36,160 bases of DNA from an uncultured Paracoccaceae bacterium (GCA_947494675.1 CANLVP010000005.1:1-36160); one strand, 5' to 3'; positions 24,347 through 33,934 are shown, counted from the stretch's first letter. The notes: generated by a model from the letters alone, not told the origin. Translations and numbers: made by a program.

Positions 24347-24551
24347 CTTGGGACCTCAAAACGGGGTGTTGGTATCAAATGTTTGGCCAATGGTGGCAGC
24401 ATCGCGGCGGGTGTTCAATGCGGATTGGGCCGGAACCGGGGCAGGGGGTGTCGTGCGGAGAATGGGGCGGGTTATCTCCGCATGTTGTGCGGTGATTGGG
24501 CTTGCTGTCATGGAAATAACGGCTATAAACTCCGCAAGAGGTGCGCACATT

Positions 24552-25646
24552 ATGACCTATATCCACGAACTGCCGCAATGGCCCGCCTTTACGTGGGACC
24601 GCGCTGGCCTGTCGTCCAAGTTGGCGGCGGTGCGGCACCGGCAGGGCAAATTGCTGGGCCGGATGGAGGGGATCGGCTTTGATCTGCGCAATGAGGCGAT
24701 GCTGCGGACCCTGACCAGCGATGTGGTCAAAAGCAGCGAGATCGAGGGCGAGACGCTGGACACCGATCAGGTGCGATCCTCGATCGCGCAGCGGCTGGGG
24801 CTTGAGATCGGCGGGTTGGTCCCATCGGATCGCCATGTCGATGGTGTGGTCGAGATGATGCTGGATGCCACGCAATCCTACGACCACCCGCTGGCGGCAG
24901 AGCGTCTGTTTGGCTGGCATGCCGCACTTTTTCCCACCGGGCGCAGCGGCATGACGCGGATCACCGTAGGCCAATGGCGCGCCGGTCCGATGGAAGTTGT
25001 CTCCGGCCCCTATGGCCGGGAACGGGTCCATTTTGAAGCGCCCGACGCCGCCCGGCTGGACGCGGAGATGGAACGGTTTCTGACGTGGTTCAACCAGACG
25101 CCAGACATCGATCCGGTGATCCATGCCGCCATCGCCCATCTGTGGTTTGTCACCATTCACCCGTTTGAGGATGGCAACGGCCGCATCGCGCGGGCGATTG
25201 CCGATATGGCGCTGGCCCGGTCTGAACACAGCACGCAACGGTTCTACAGCATGTCGACGCAGATCCGGCAGGAGCGCAAAGCCTATTACGACATGCTTGA
25301 GGCGACGCAGAAAAGGGACCTTGATATCACGCCCTGGCTGGATTGGTTTCTGGGCTGCCTTGATCGCGCCTTTGACGGGGCAGAGGTGATCCTGCAGGCG
25401 GTATTCCAAAAGGCGCAGTTCTGGAAGACCCAAGGTCAGGCCAATCTGAACACCCGGCAGCGCGACATGCTGAACCGGCTTTTGGATGGCTTCACGGGCA
25501 AGCTCACGACCTCAAAATACGCCAAGATCGCCAAATGCTCTCAGGACACCGCCTACCGCGATATTCTTGAGCTGATCGCCATCGGGGCGCTACGCAAGGA
25601 CGACGCGGGTGGGCGCAGCACGCATTATCTGCTGGTGGCAGGGTAG
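24552..25646 (+). CDS. Fic-domain protein (class II, with N-terminal DUF4172-type region)
   Basis: 364 residues from the ATG at 24552, after aagaggtg; the open frame extends upstream through vgrG's 5' flank but family sequence starts MTYIHELPQWPAF. The N-terminal region carries the inhibitory-helix motif SSEIEG (Ser61, Glu65), which places it in class II. The active site is HPFEDGNGRIAR (His203), fully intact, so AMP or another NMP transfer from a nucleotide is expected. The C-terminus is a winged-helix-like domain (TTSKYAKIAKCSQDTAYRDI). Such proteins are usually cytosolic self-modifying regulators. It is divergent from vgrG, and there is no N-terminal targeting domain that would mark it as secreted T6SS cargo. 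Confidence 0.9.
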   Translation: MTYIHELPQWPAFTWDRAGLSSKLAAVRHRQGKLLGRMEGIGFDLRNEAMLRTLTSDVVKSSEIEGETLDTDQVRSSIAQRLGLEIGGLVPSDRHVDGVVEMMLDATQSYDHPLAAERLFGWHAALFPTGRSGMTRITVGQWRAGPMEVVSGPYGRERVHFEAPDAARLDAEMERFLTWFNQTPDIDPVIHAAIAHLWFVTIHPFEDGNGRIARAIADMALARSEHSTQRFYSMSTQIRQERKAYYDMLEATQKRDLDITPWLDWFLGCLDRAFDGAEVILQAVFQKAQFWKTQGQANLNTRQRDMLNRLLDGFTGKLTTSKYAKIAKCSQDTAYRDILELIAIGALRKDDAGGRSTHYLLVAG

Positions 25647-25662
25647 GGGCCAAGCCTGCGCG

Positions 25663-26163
25663 TCAGCGCAGATAGTCCTGCCGCAAACCGCGGAGCACAA
25701 AGTATTGCCGTGCGGTGTGGAACATCAGACATTCGGTGATGGCCGGGCCCGCGGCAGAGCCAAAGGGTGCTGTCAGTGCCGCTGCGTTGTCGCAGCTTGC
25801 ATCGCGGTAATCGATCCACGCCCGCTGCATGTCGCGCAGCGCGTCCACAAGAACACCGTCCTGATAGCCGACATCCCAGCCTTCCCGGTCTTTGGCGAGG
25901 GTCGCGAGGTGCCTGTAAGCTTCGTTCAGGCCGTCGTCCCAGACGGCTGTTTCCGCCTCAAAACAGGCGGTGAGGACCATGTTGGGGCCACCGCCGTTCC
26001 TGAGCACACATTCTTCAGCCTCGCGCCCGACGCAGATCATCGGGTTGTCATGCACCGCGATGCAGCGGTCGATCAGATGGTCATCGATCGAGAAATCCTG
26101 CGCAGCACCCGGTGTCGCCAAAACAGCGCCCAAAAGCGCCCCGATCAGCCTGTGTTTGTGCAT
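25663..26163 (-). CDS. Secreted LprI-like (DUF1311) protein
   Basis: 166 residues from the ATG at 26163. A Sec signal peptide ends near ATPGAAQD, so it is periplasmic. Four or more cysteines (RCIAVHDNPMICVG, EECVLRNG, DASCDN, ITECLMFH) suggest disulphides. The C-terminal half, ETAVWDDGLNEAYRHL ... LRDMQRAWIDYRDASC, is the LprI-N/DUF1311 pattern; the founding member LprI inhibits lysozyme. It is convergent with the Fic gene and 98 bp downstream of the stress protein on the same strand. A cell-envelope or muramidase-protection role is plausible but not shown. Confidence 0.75.
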   Translation of the reverse strand: MHKHRLIGALLGAVLATPGAAQDFSIDDHLIDRCIAVHDNPMICVGREAEECVLRNGGGPNMVLTACFEAETAVWDDGLNEAYRHLATLAKDREGWDVGYQDGVLVDALRDMQRAWIDYRDASCDNAAALTAPFGSAAGPAITECLMFHTARQYFVLRGLRQDYLR

Positions 26164-26261
26164 ACCGTCACATCCTGCGTTACAAAACTGAAGGTCAGAT
26201 AACACAAATGGCCCACGGGAGGGTTGGGCCATTTGCGCAGCTTTCCATCAGACGTGGATCG

Positions 26262-26693
26262 CTATCGGACGACGTAAACCGAACAATCGGAATGTCGCAC
26301 AACACGGGCCGCGTTTGGCCCAAGCAGGTAGTCTTTGAAATCGGCACGATGCGCGCCAATGACGATGAGGTCAGCGCTCGACAGTTTGGCGGCCTTCAGC
26401 ACCTCTTCGTAGACGGTGCCGACGGCCACCAGATGCCGCACAGATTTGTTGGCCTCTGCCCCGATCACATCAGCGATCATATCGTTGAGCAGTTTGGCCG
26501 CGTCGTCTTGGGCCGATTTCACGTCGTGGTCTTTGAAATAGGCGCTAACCACATTGGCCCCGAAATCCGGCATCACCGTGATGACATCCAGCTGCGCGCC
26601 ATCAAGATCGGCCAGCTTCTTGGCCTGTTTGACCACGTCGGTTTCGTCGCCGGGGCGGTTGATGTCGACGGCGCAAAGGACTGTGTTGGTCAT
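26262..26693 (-). CDS. Universal stress protein, TRAP-associated
   Basis: 143 residues, a single Usp domain: VLCAVDINRPGDET at the start, the DLIVIGAHRADFKDYLLGPNAARVVRHSDCSVYVV end with the nucleotide-loop region. The strict G-2X-G-9X-G(S/T) ATP signature is altered (GAHRADFKDYLLGPN). Its ATG overlaps the TRAP permease stop as ATGA, so it is made together with the transporter. Usp proteins of this kind, such as TeaD of Halomonas, modulate a TRAP transporter, which is the likely role here. Confidence 0.9.
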   Translation of the reverse strand: MTNTVLCAVDINRPGDETDVVKQAKKLADLDGAQLDVITVMPDFGANVVSAYFKDHDVKSAQDDAAKLLNDMIADVIGAEANKSVRHLVAVGTVYEEVLKAAKLSSADLIVIGAHRADFKDYLLGPNAARVVRHSDCSVYVVR

Positions 26694-29305
26694 GCCGTTT
26701 CTCCTTCGCGATTGGTGTGGGGGACTGCTCGGCCATTTTGCAGATAGGCGATCAAGGCCAGCAGCAGCAGGGCGGGTATCCAGATCAGCTCTTTGGGGAG
26801 TTGATTGGAGGCGACCTGCACGGCGCTGATCGATACGGGCTCGTCCCCGTAGAAATCAAACGACGACAGCGTGTCAGCCAGTTCCGTGCCAAAGCCAGGT
26901 TCGTCCAGCTGTTGCACGTCTTCGTTTGGCACCAGAATGATCCCCAAGGCATCAAGCCGCGCATCGCCGCCTTCGACATCGGGCACCGTGAGTGGTACCG
27001 TCAAGTCCTTCATTTCGAAGGTGTCAAAGTCCGGGCCAGAGATGATGGTCCGCAAAGAGCTGCCCGGTTCCGCATCTGCCATGGCTTGGGCAAAGGCGGC
27101 TGGCGCGATCTCTTCGAACGGTGGCTGGATCTGGTTCATGAAGAAGCCGGGCCGGAACAGCGCAAAGGCGATGACCAGCATGGCGACGGTTTCCCAGATG
27201 CGGTTCTTGGTCAGGAACCAGCCCATCGTGGCGGCGGTAAAGACCAGGATCCCGATGGTCGCGGTGATGAACACCACGATCCCCTGCACCACGGTGACAT
27301 CGATCAACAACAGGTCGGTGTTGAAGATGAACACAAACGGCAGGGCGACGGTCCGCAGGCTGTAGAAGAACGCGATAAAGCCTGTGCGGATCGCATCACC
27401 GCCCGACACCGCAGCAGCGGCGAAACTGGCCAGCCCCACCGGGGGCGTCACATCCGCCATGATCCCGAAGTAGAACACAAAGAGGTGGACAGCGATCAGC
27501 GGCACGACAAGGCCGGACTGCGCGCCCAGTTCCACAACCACGGCCACCATCAGGGACGACACAACGATATAGTTTGCCGTTGTCGGCAGCCCCATGCCAA
27601 GGATCAGCGACAGGATTGCCACGAAGATCAACATCAGGATCAGGTTCCCGCCAGAGAGGAATTCGACGAAATCCGCCATCACCTGCCCGATACCTGTCAG
27701 GGACACGGTGCCGACGATGATACCGGCGGTTGCGGTCGCAAGACCGATGCCGATCATGTTGCGCGCGCCGTCGATCATCCCGTCGATCAGGTCAACGCCA
27801 CCGTCATACAGACGGCTCATGGCGTTGGGCTCGCCCCGGAACATCGCCTTGAGCGTTTTCTGGGTCAGCAGGATGCCGAACAGCAGGAATGTCGCCCAGA
27901 AGGCCGAGAGGCCGGGGGATTTGCGTTCGATCATCAGGAAGTAGACCAGCACGATGATCGGCAGCAGGTAGTAGAGGCCGGATTTGTAGATTTTCGCCAG
28001 ATCGGGCAGTTCAACCACCGCCGCATTGGGATCATCGGGTTCAAGGTCGTCGGTCTGTGCCGCCAGATAGACCAGCGCCACATAGACCAGACCCAAAAGC
28101 ACGGCCAGGACCCAGCCCGCACCCTCTGGCACCAGCGAGGTGACCCAGCCGACGGGGTATTGCGTGGCGTAGCACAGCAGCGCGAAACCGGCGAAAAAGC
28201 CGAACATGCCCAGCACGGTGTTGAACAGGTTCACCACTTTGTTGCCGATGGTTGGCATGTTGTTTTTCACCGCTTCAAGGTGAACGATATAGACCAGCGC
28301 GATATAGCTGATGATCGCGGGCAGGAAGGCGTGGGTGATGACCTCGACATAGGAAATGCCCACGTATTCGACCATGAGGAAGGCCGCAGCGCCCATCACA
28401 GGCGGCATGATCTGGCCGTTGACAGATGACGCCACCTCGACCGAGCCGGCCTTTTCAGCGCTAAAACCCACACGCTTCATCAGCGGGATCGTGAATGTCC
28501 CGGTGGTCACAACGTTGGCGATGGATGAGCCTGAAATCAGGCCTGTCGCGGCAGAACCCACAACAGCGGCCTTGGCCGGGCCGCCACGCAGGTGGCCCAG
28601 TGCGCCAAAGGCCATTTTGATGAAGTAATTGCCGGCGCCCGCCTTATCCAAAAGCGCGCCGAACAACACAAAGAGGAACACAAACCGGGTCGAGACCCCA
28701 AGCGCGATGCCAAACACGCCCTCGGACGTGATCCACATATGGCTCATGGCTTTGCGCAATGACGCACCGGCCCAGCGGATCTGGTCGGGCACAACTTCGG
28801 ACGAGCCAAAGAAGACATAGCCCAGGAACACGATGGCCAGAATGACCATGACAGGCCCCAGTGTGCGGTAGGCCGCGATAAAGAGGAAGATCAGGCCAGC
28901 AAGGGCGAAATAGGAATCCGAGATATCGGCCAGACCGCCGTTGCCGACGATCTTGTCGTAGAAAAAGTAGCCGTAAAGCGCCAGAAACGCGCCGCCGACG
29001 CCCAATATCCAATCATACCACGGGATGAAATCGCGCGGGCTGTTCTTGAACAGGGGATAGGCCATCGCGGACAGGAAAATCGCAAAGGCGAGGTGGATTT
29101 GGCGCGAGTTGTTGATCAAATCCCCCGGCAGGACATAGGGGCCAATGGGTGAGGCGAGCAGAACCTGAAAAACCGACCACAGCAGCGCTGTAATCGCGAT
29201 CATCTTACCAACGGCCCCTGTGGGGCTGCGCGCACCACTGTCGCTTGCGGCGACGAGTTCCTGAAGTTCTTCTTCACTCAGCGCGCGATTATCTGATTTT
29301 GTCAT
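26690..29305 (-). CDS. TRAP transporter fused permease (4TM/12TM, TAXI type, DUF3394 tail)
   Basis: 871 residues. The first ~180 residues hold the small-permease (DctQ-like) helices. From about 190 the DctM-like large permease is present with signature stretches LLDKAGAGNYFIKMAFGALGHLRGGPAKAAVVGSAATGLISGSSIANVVTTG and LILGMGLPTTANYIVVSSLM. The C-terminal ~170 residues form a mostly non-membrane DUF3394-type region ending in one more helix. It imports a solute, delivered by the TAXI binding protein, with an ion gradient. It follows the binding-protein gene after 90 bp that include a GC-rich stem-loop, and it overlaps the stress-protein gene. The substrate is not evident; C4-dicarboxylates, glutamate or other organic acids are usual in TAXI systems. 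Confidence 0.92.
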   Translation of the reverse strand: MTKSDNRALSEEELQELVAASDSGARSPTGAVGKMIAITALLWSVFQVLLASPIGPYVLPGDLINNSRQIHLAFAIFLSAMAYPLFKNSPRDFIPWYDWILGVGGAFLALYGYFFYDKIVGNGGLADISDSYFALAGLIFLFIAAYRTLGPVMVILAIVFLGYVFFGSSEVVPDQIRWAGASLRKAMSHMWITSEGVFGIALGVSTRFVFLFVLFGALLDKAGAGNYFIKMAFGALGHLRGGPAKAAVVGSAATGLISGSSIANVVTTGTFTIPLMKRVGFSAEKAGSVEVASSVNGQIMPPVMGAAAFLMVEYVGISYVEVITHAFLPAIISYIALVYIVHLEAVKNNMPTIGNKVVNLFNTVLGMFGFFAGFALLCYATQYPVGWVTSLVPEGAGWVLAVLLGLVYVALVYLAAQTDDLEPDDPNAAVVELPDLAKIYKSGLYYLLPIIVLVYFLMIERKSPGLSAFWATFLLFGILLTQKTLKAMFRGEPNAMSRLYDGGVDLIDGMIDGARNMIGIGLATATAGIIVGTVSLTGIGQVMADFVEFLSGGNLILMLIFVAILSLILGMGLPTTANYIVVSSLMVAVVVELGAQSGLVVPLIAVHLFVFYFGIMADVTPPVGLASFAAAAVSGGDAIRTGFIAFFYSLRTVALPFVFIFNTDLLLIDVTVVQGIVVFITATIGILVFTAATMGWFLTKNRIWETVAMLVIAFALFRPGFFMNQIQPPFEEIAPAAFAQAMADAEPGSSLRTIISGPDFDTFEMKDLTVPLTVPDVEGGDARLDALGIILVPNEDVQQLDEPGFGTELADTLSSFDFYGDEPVSISAVQVASNQLPKELIWIPALLLLALIAYLQNGRAVPHTNREGETA

Positions 29306-29348
29306 AGTATCCCCCGGTCGCCGGTTTCTGGCTGATCGTTTTTTGTGG

Positions 29349-29376
29349 TCCGGGGGCAGAATGCACCGCCCCCGGA
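29349..29376. promoter_or_regulatory. GC-rich stem-loop between TAXI binding-protein and permease genes
   Basis: tccgggggc (29349-29357) and gccccccgga-type arm gcccccgga (29368-29376) form a perfect 9 bp stem with a 10-base loop. No T-run follows in the transcribed direction. Such intercistronic hairpins usually cause partial termination or protect the 3' end so the binding protein is made in excess over the permease. Confidence 0.55.
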
Positions 29377-29395
29377 TGTCTTTGGGAAAGCGGCC

Positions 29396-30367
29396 TTATT
29401 CGATCAGGCCAGCTTCTTTGTAGTATTTGGCCGCACCATCATGCAGCGGTGCGGACAGACCGGCAGAGGCCATGTCAGCTGGCTCCAGGTTTGCAAACGC
29501 AGGGTGCAGACCGCGGAAATCGTCGATGTTGTCAAAGACGGATTTGACCAGCGTATAGACAACCTCTTCGGACACATCAGCAGAGCTGACGAATGTCGCA
29601 CCCACACCAAAGGTCATGACGTCGGCGTCATTGCCGCGATACATGCCGCCGGGAATGGTGGCCGAACGATAGAAGGAGTTTTCCTCGATCAGTGCGGCAA
29701 CCGCGTCGCCGGACACTTCGACCAGCACGGAATCGCAGGCTGTTGTCGCCTCAGAGATTGAACCGGATGGGTGACCCACGGTGTAGACCATGGCGTCGAT
29801 CTGGTTGTCGCAGAGGGCGGCAGACTGCTCGGACGCTTTCAGCTCTGTTGCCAGCGCGAAATCGTCTGTGGTCCAGCCAAGCGCTTCCATCAGCACTTCC
29901 ATTGTGCCGCGCTGACCGGAACCGGGGTTGCCGATGTTGACGCGCTTGCCTTTGAGGTCCTCGAACGTGGTGATGCCGCTATCGGCGCGGGCCACAACGG
30001 TGAAGGGCTCTGGGTGGACAGAGAACACAGCGCGCAGGCCTTCGAATGGGCCAGCCTCTTCAAAGCGGGAAGAGCCGTTGAACGCGTGATACTGCCAGTC
30101 GGACTGTGCCACACCAAATTCCAGCTCGCCTTCGCGAATGGTGTTGATGTTGTAGACCGAACCACCGGTGGATTCGACCGAGCAGCGCACGCCGTGGTCG
30201 CGACGGCCCTGGTTCACCAGACGGCAGATTGCGCCGCCGGTGGGGTAATAGACGCCCGTAACGCCGCCGGTGCCGATGGTGATGAACTCTTCAGCCATGG
30301 CCGCAGGGGCCGAGACTGTCAGAGCGACCGCAACAGCGGCTACGGTTGAGAATTTTTTATGGATCAT
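29396..30367 (-). CDS. TAXI-family TRAP transporter solute-binding protein
   Basis: 323 residues from the ATG at 30367, which puts the signal peptide MIHKKFSTVAAVAVALTVSAPAAMA at the N-terminus with cleavage before EEF; the upstream in-frame start would bury it. The mature protein starts with FITIGTGGVTGVYYPTGGAICRLVN, the TAXI hallmark. It continues with YNINTIREGELEFGVAQSDW, the phosphate-binding-like NIGNPGSGQRGTMEVLMEALGW and SEQSAALCDNQIDAMVYTVGHPSG. It captures the substrate in the periplasm for the fused permease encoded next. It is divergent from the aminotransferase gene, with a 223 bp shared promoter region. Confidence 0.93.
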   Translation of the reverse strand: MIHKKFSTVAAVAVALTVSAPAAMAEEFITIGTGGVTGVYYPTGGAICRLVNQGRRDHGVRCSVESTGGSVYNINTIREGELEFGVAQSDWQYHAFNGSSRFEEAGPFEGLRAVFSVHPEPFTVVARADSGITTFEDLKGKRVNIGNPGSGQRGTMEVLMEALGWTTDDFALATELKASEQSAALCDNQIDAMVYTVGHPSGSISEATTACDSVLVEVSGDAVAALIEENSFYRSATIPGGMYRGNDADVMTFGVGATFVSSADVSEEVVYTLVKSVFDNIDDFRGLHPAFANLEPADMASAGLSAPLHDGAAKYYKEAGLIE

Positions 30368-30564
30368 TGACGTTCTCCCAAGATCAATTGTTTCTGGACG
30401 GAAAATTGCGGGCATTGGCCTATTGCCATCGCCCGTCTTGTTCAGACCGCCCCAGGTCAGCGGCAGGAGTGCCCTGCTTGAACCTCAAATGTTTCAGCGG
30501 CGGCCAAACCTGTCTATGCGCGTCACTACCTATATCGCGAATCAGAAAACGCGTGACACACTTG

Positions 30565-30581
30565 TCCGACGAAGGGTCGGA
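30565..30581 (+). promoter_or_regulatory. Hairpin overlapping the aminotransferase ribosome-binding site
   Basis: tccgac (30565-30570) and gtcgga (30576-30581) pair around a 5-base loop; the 3' arm covers part of the GGAG (30579-30582) that serves the ATG at 30591. This could lower translation initiation unless opened. It may also be coincidental. Confidence 0.3.
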
Positions 30582-30590
30582 GCGCCTAAG

Positions 30591-31922
30591 ATGAGCCACG
30601 TTTTTCCACGACATTCTAAATCCTTGCCGCCGATTGGCCTGACCGGCATCGGCGCGTATCTCGTCGATGAACACGGGAACCACTACCTTGACGGGTCAGG
30701 TGGTGCGGCGGTGTCCTGTTTGGGGCACAGCGATCAGGACGTGGTGGACGCGATCAAAAACCAGCTTGATCAGATGGCCTTTGCCCATACCAGTTTCCTG
30801 TCTTCGGCCCCGGCAGAGGCGCTTGCCGACCTGCTGATCGCCCATGCCCCCCCGGGTCTTGAACGTGTCTATTTCGTCTCTGGCGGGTCCGAGGCCGTTG
30901 AGGCAGCGCTGAAAATGGCGCGGCAATATTACGTTGAAATCGGCCAGCCGGAGCGGTCCAAGATCATCGCGCGGCGGCAAAGCTATCACGGCAATACCTT
31001 GGGCGCGCTTGCGGTGGGCGGCAACGCTTGGCGGCGCGCGCAGTTTGACCCGCTGTTGATTGACGTAAGCCACATCGCCCCCTGTTACGCCTACCGCGAA
31101 CAGCGCCCGGGCGAGGGGGAGGTCGACTTTGGCCTGCGCATGGCCAATGAGCTTGAGGCTGAAATCCTGCGCCTTGGTCCTGATCAGGTCATGGCCTTTG
31201 TGGCCGAACCGGTTGTCGGCGCGACCCTTGGCGCAGTGCCTGCCGTGACCGGCTATTTCAAACGTATCCGCGAGATTTGCGACCAATACGGCGTGCTGCT
31301 GATCCTTGATGAGGTCATGTGTGGCATGGGCCGCACTGGCACGCTTTTTGCCTGTGAACACGACGGGATCAGCCCTGACATCTGCACGATCGCCAAGGGC
31401 TTGGGCGCGGGCTATCAGCCGATTGGCGCGACACTTTGTTCTGGCAAGATCTATGATGCCATCGCGGGTGGCAGCGGATTTTTCCAGCATGGACACACCT
31501 ATATTGGCCACCCCACCGCCTGTGCGGCAGGGCTGGCTGTGGTGAAAAAGCTGACCTCCGGGTTGGTGGATGGTGTGGCTGAGAAAGGCGAGATGCTGCA
31601 GGACCTGCTGCGCGCCCGCCTTGGCCAACATCCCAATGTCGGCAACATCCGGGGGCGCGGCCTCTTTGTCGGCGTTGAATTTGTCGGTGACCGCGACACC
31701 AAAGCCAGCCTGCATCCGGGGCTGAATTTTCATGCCAAGCTCAAGAAAGCGGCCTTTGCCGAAGGGTTGATCTGCTACCCCATGGGCGGCACCGTTGACG
31801 GCAGAATGGGGGATCATGTGCTGCTGGCACCGCCGTTCATCTCGACCGCGGACAATCTGGAAGACCTCACCGATAAGCTCTCTGCCGCTGTGGATGCCGT
31901 CACGGGTGACTTAGGGCTATGA
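30591..31922 (+). CDS. Class III PLP-dependent aminotransferase
   Basis: 443 residues from the ATG at 30591, preceded by ggag; the much longer open frame upstream runs through the TAXI signal peptide region on the other strand and is not credible. Motifs are GTGAYLVDEHGNHYLDGSGG-like start (GIGAYLVDEHGNHYLDG), VSGGSEAVEAALKMARQYY, QSYHGNTLGAL, the PLP-Asp in LLILDEVMCGMGRTG (Asp240) and the Schiff-base lysine in CTIAKGLGAGYQP (Lys269). It converts an amine or amino acid with pyruvate or 2-oxoglutarate as acceptor; the exact substrate cannot be read. Divergent position from the TAXI-TRAP genes suggests it acts on the imported compound. Confidence 0.92.
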   Translation: MSHVFPRHSKSLPPIGLTGIGAYLVDEHGNHYLDGSGGAAVSCLGHSDQDVVDAIKNQLDQMAFAHTSFLSSAPAEALADLLIAHAPPGLERVYFVSGGSEAVEAALKMARQYYVEIGQPERSKIIARRQSYHGNTLGALAVGGNAWRRAQFDPLLIDVSHIAPCYAYREQRPGEGEVDFGLRMANELEAEILRLGPDQVMAFVAEPVVGATLGAVPAVTGYFKRIREICDQYGVLLILDEVMCGMGRTGTLFACEHDGISPDICTIAKGLGAGYQPIGATLCSGKIYDAIAGGSGFFQHGHTYIGHPTACAAGLAVVKKLTSGLVDGVAEKGEMLQDLLRARLGQHPNVGNIRGRGLFVGVEFVGDRDTKASLHPGLNFHAKLKKAAFAEGLICYPMGGTVDGRMGDHVLLAPPFISTADNLEDLTDKLSAAVDAVTGDLGL

Positions 31923-31958
31923 CTTGAACTGACGCGCAGAACCGCACAGACTTCAAAT

Positions 31959-33899
31959 ATGAGATTTTCACTGGGATTTGTTCTGGCGCTCAGCCTTGCA
32001 GGGCTCCAGTTCATTGCCATCTGTATCGTTGTTTTTACGTCCTATGTGTCATCCGAACGGGCGATGCTGGAACATGCACGCGGGCTGATGGATGAGGCGG
32101 GGATCAACGCCGCCGAGCACACCAAACGGTTCCTTGAACCCGCCACCGAGATCACAGAGCAGGCCCGCCGTATTCTGGACAGCGGCCTTGTGTCGGTCAC
32201 CCAGCCGCAAGAGATGGAGGAGTATTTCTTTCAGCTTTTGCAAAGTGAGCCGCAGCTGTCGGGCATCTATTTTGGCGATGAGACCGGCAATTTTGTCTAT
32301 GTGATGAAAAGCGATGGGCCGGGGCCCTATCGCACTAAATTTATTCTGATTGAGGGCGAAGAACGGACGATTGAATATATCTGGCGAGATGAGGACTTCG
32401 CCGTTGTCACGCGTAGCTTTGATCCCGAAGACACCTTTGATGCGCGCACCCGGCCTTGGTACACAGAGGCGCGGCAGCTCGGTGCGCGGATCTGGACCGA
32501 CCCTTACATCTTTTTCTCATCCCAGCAGCCGGGCATCACCGTGGCCGCCCCGATCCATGGCGCGAGCGATACCCTGCGCGGGGTTGTCGGGATCGACCTT
32601 GATATCGCGGATATATCGATGTTCCTGTCGGACCTGACGGTCGGGGCCTCTGGCGCGGCATTCATCCTGAGCGATGATGGCCGGGTGATCGCCCATCCCG
32701 ATCCCGCCCGGATCAGCACCCGCAACGATGACGGCACCGTGGGCTTTATCGGGATCAACGACTTCAGCGACCCGATTGTGCGCGCGGCCTTTGCGGGGTT
32801 TGACGTCACCGCAGCACCGTCAACGCAGGCCGAGCGGGCGGGGTTCACCTTTGCGGGGGAGGATTTCATGACCCTGCTCATGCCGATCCCCGACATCGAC
32901 CTGCCGTGGAACATCGCCGTTTTCGCACCCGAGAACGATTTTATCCAAGGGATCAAGGACAACCGCGTGCGCAACATCTGGATCGCGGCGATTATCTCGG
33001 TCATCACCGCGCTGGCCGGGCTGACGCTGGCAGAGCTGATCCTCAAGCCCGTGCGCGCCTTTGCGGTGCGCACCTCGCTGGTGTCGCAGGGCGAGGTGTC
33101 GACCAGTGATCCGCTGCCGCGCACCTACAAGGAATTGCGTGCGGCCAACGCCACGCTGATCGACGAAATCGCAGAGCGGCGGCGTCTGGACGCCAAACTG
33201 CAAGAGCTGAACCGCGAGCTGACCCATGTGACGCGGGTCAATATGATGGGGCAAATGGCGACCGGTCTGGCCCATGAGCTGAGCCAACCGCTGACCACGA
33301 TTTCGCAGAACCTTGATACCGCGCTGTCCGTGGCGAAGATGGACCCAAAGCCCAACAAGGAACTGATCTCGATCCTCACCGAATTGGACGAACAGGCCCA
33401 TCAGGGCGGTGATATCATCCGCGCGCTGCGCAGCTTTGTGCGCAAGGACAAGGGCAGTGAACAGCCTTTCGACATCAAGGAACTCGTGGCCCAAACCCAG
33501 CGTCTGCTGCGGCAGGAACTTGAGGGCGGGGGCATCACCATCGCAACCGACATCCCCGACTTGCGCCCGGCCATGGGCAACCGCGTGCAGATCGCGCAGG
33601 TGCTCATCAACCTGCTGCGCAACGCGAATGACGCCATCGTCACGGCCGAGGCCCCTTTGCGCAAAATCACCATCACCGCCCAACAATTGCCTGACGCGAT
33701 TGAGGTGCGGGTGGCCGACACCGGTCCCGGCGTCGACGCCGATGTGACCCTGTTCAAGGAGTTCCAGACCAGCAAGCCCGATGGTCTGGGCCTTGGGCTG
33801 TCAATTTCGCGCACCATCGTCGAGGCGGGCAGGGGGCGGCTTTGGTATGACGACACCTCAAAGCAGTTCTGTTTTACAGTTCCCTGCGAAACCCTTTAA
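31959..33899 (+). CDS. Membrane sensor histidine kinase with extracytoplasmic dCache-like domain
   Basis: 646 residues. TM1 is at about 7-28 and TM2 at about 339-362 (IWIAAIISVITALAGLTLAEL). Between them lies a ~310-residue periplasmic domain of dCache type with TRPWYTEARQ and PIHGASDTLRGVVGIDLD. The cytoplasmic part has a short linker, a coiled coil, DHp with MATGLAHELSQPLTTIS (phospho-acceptor His439), N-box LLRNANDAI, G1 VADTGPGVD and G2 GLGLGLSISRTI. The LAHELSQPL form is typical of DctB/FixL-type kinases. It starts 36 bp after the aminotransferase stop and its partner follows after 35 bp. It probably senses the solute taken up by the TRAP system. Confidence 0.92.
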   Translation: MRFSLGFVLALSLAGLQFIAICIVVFTSYVSSERAMLEHARGLMDEAGINAAEHTKRFLEPATEITEQARRILDSGLVSVTQPQEMEEYFFQLLQSEPQLSGIYFGDETGNFVYVMKSDGPGPYRTKFILIEGEERTIEYIWRDEDFAVVTRSFDPEDTFDARTRPWYTEARQLGARIWTDPYIFFSSQQPGITVAAPIHGASDTLRGVVGIDLDIADISMFLSDLTVGASGAAFILSDDGRVIAHPDPARISTRNDDGTVGFIGINDFSDPIVRAAFAGFDVTAAPSTQAERAGFTFAGEDFMTLLMPIPDIDLPWNIAVFAPENDFIQGIKDNRVRNIWIAAIISVITALAGLTLAELILKPVRAFAVRTSLVSQGEVSTSDPLPRTYKELRAANATLIDEIAERRRLDAKLQELNRELTHVTRVNMMGQMATGLAHELSQPLTTISQNLDTALSVAKMDPKPNKELISILTELDEQAHQGGDIIRALRSFVRKDKGSEQPFDIKELVAQTQRLLRQELEGGGITIATDIPDLRPAMGNRVQIAQVLINLLRNANDAIVTAEAPLRKITITAQQLPDAIEVRVADTGPGVDADVTLFKEFQTSKPDGLGLGLSISRTIVEAGRGRLWYDDTSKQFCFTVPCETL

Positions 33900-33934
33900 G
33901 ATCAACCAAATCGCCACATCCAGGTTGCCCCTTT

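Noticed and set aside
26717-28429. 570-codon plus-strand frame antisense to the TRAP permease
   Set aside because: The translation is His/Gln/Asp-rich with no domain, a typical mirror of membrane-protein codons. The permease motifs are clear on the minus strand.
30270-30590. 107-codon N-terminal extension of the aminotransferase
   Set aside because: It runs over the TAXI signal-peptide coding region and promoter; a good ribosome site and family start are at 30591.
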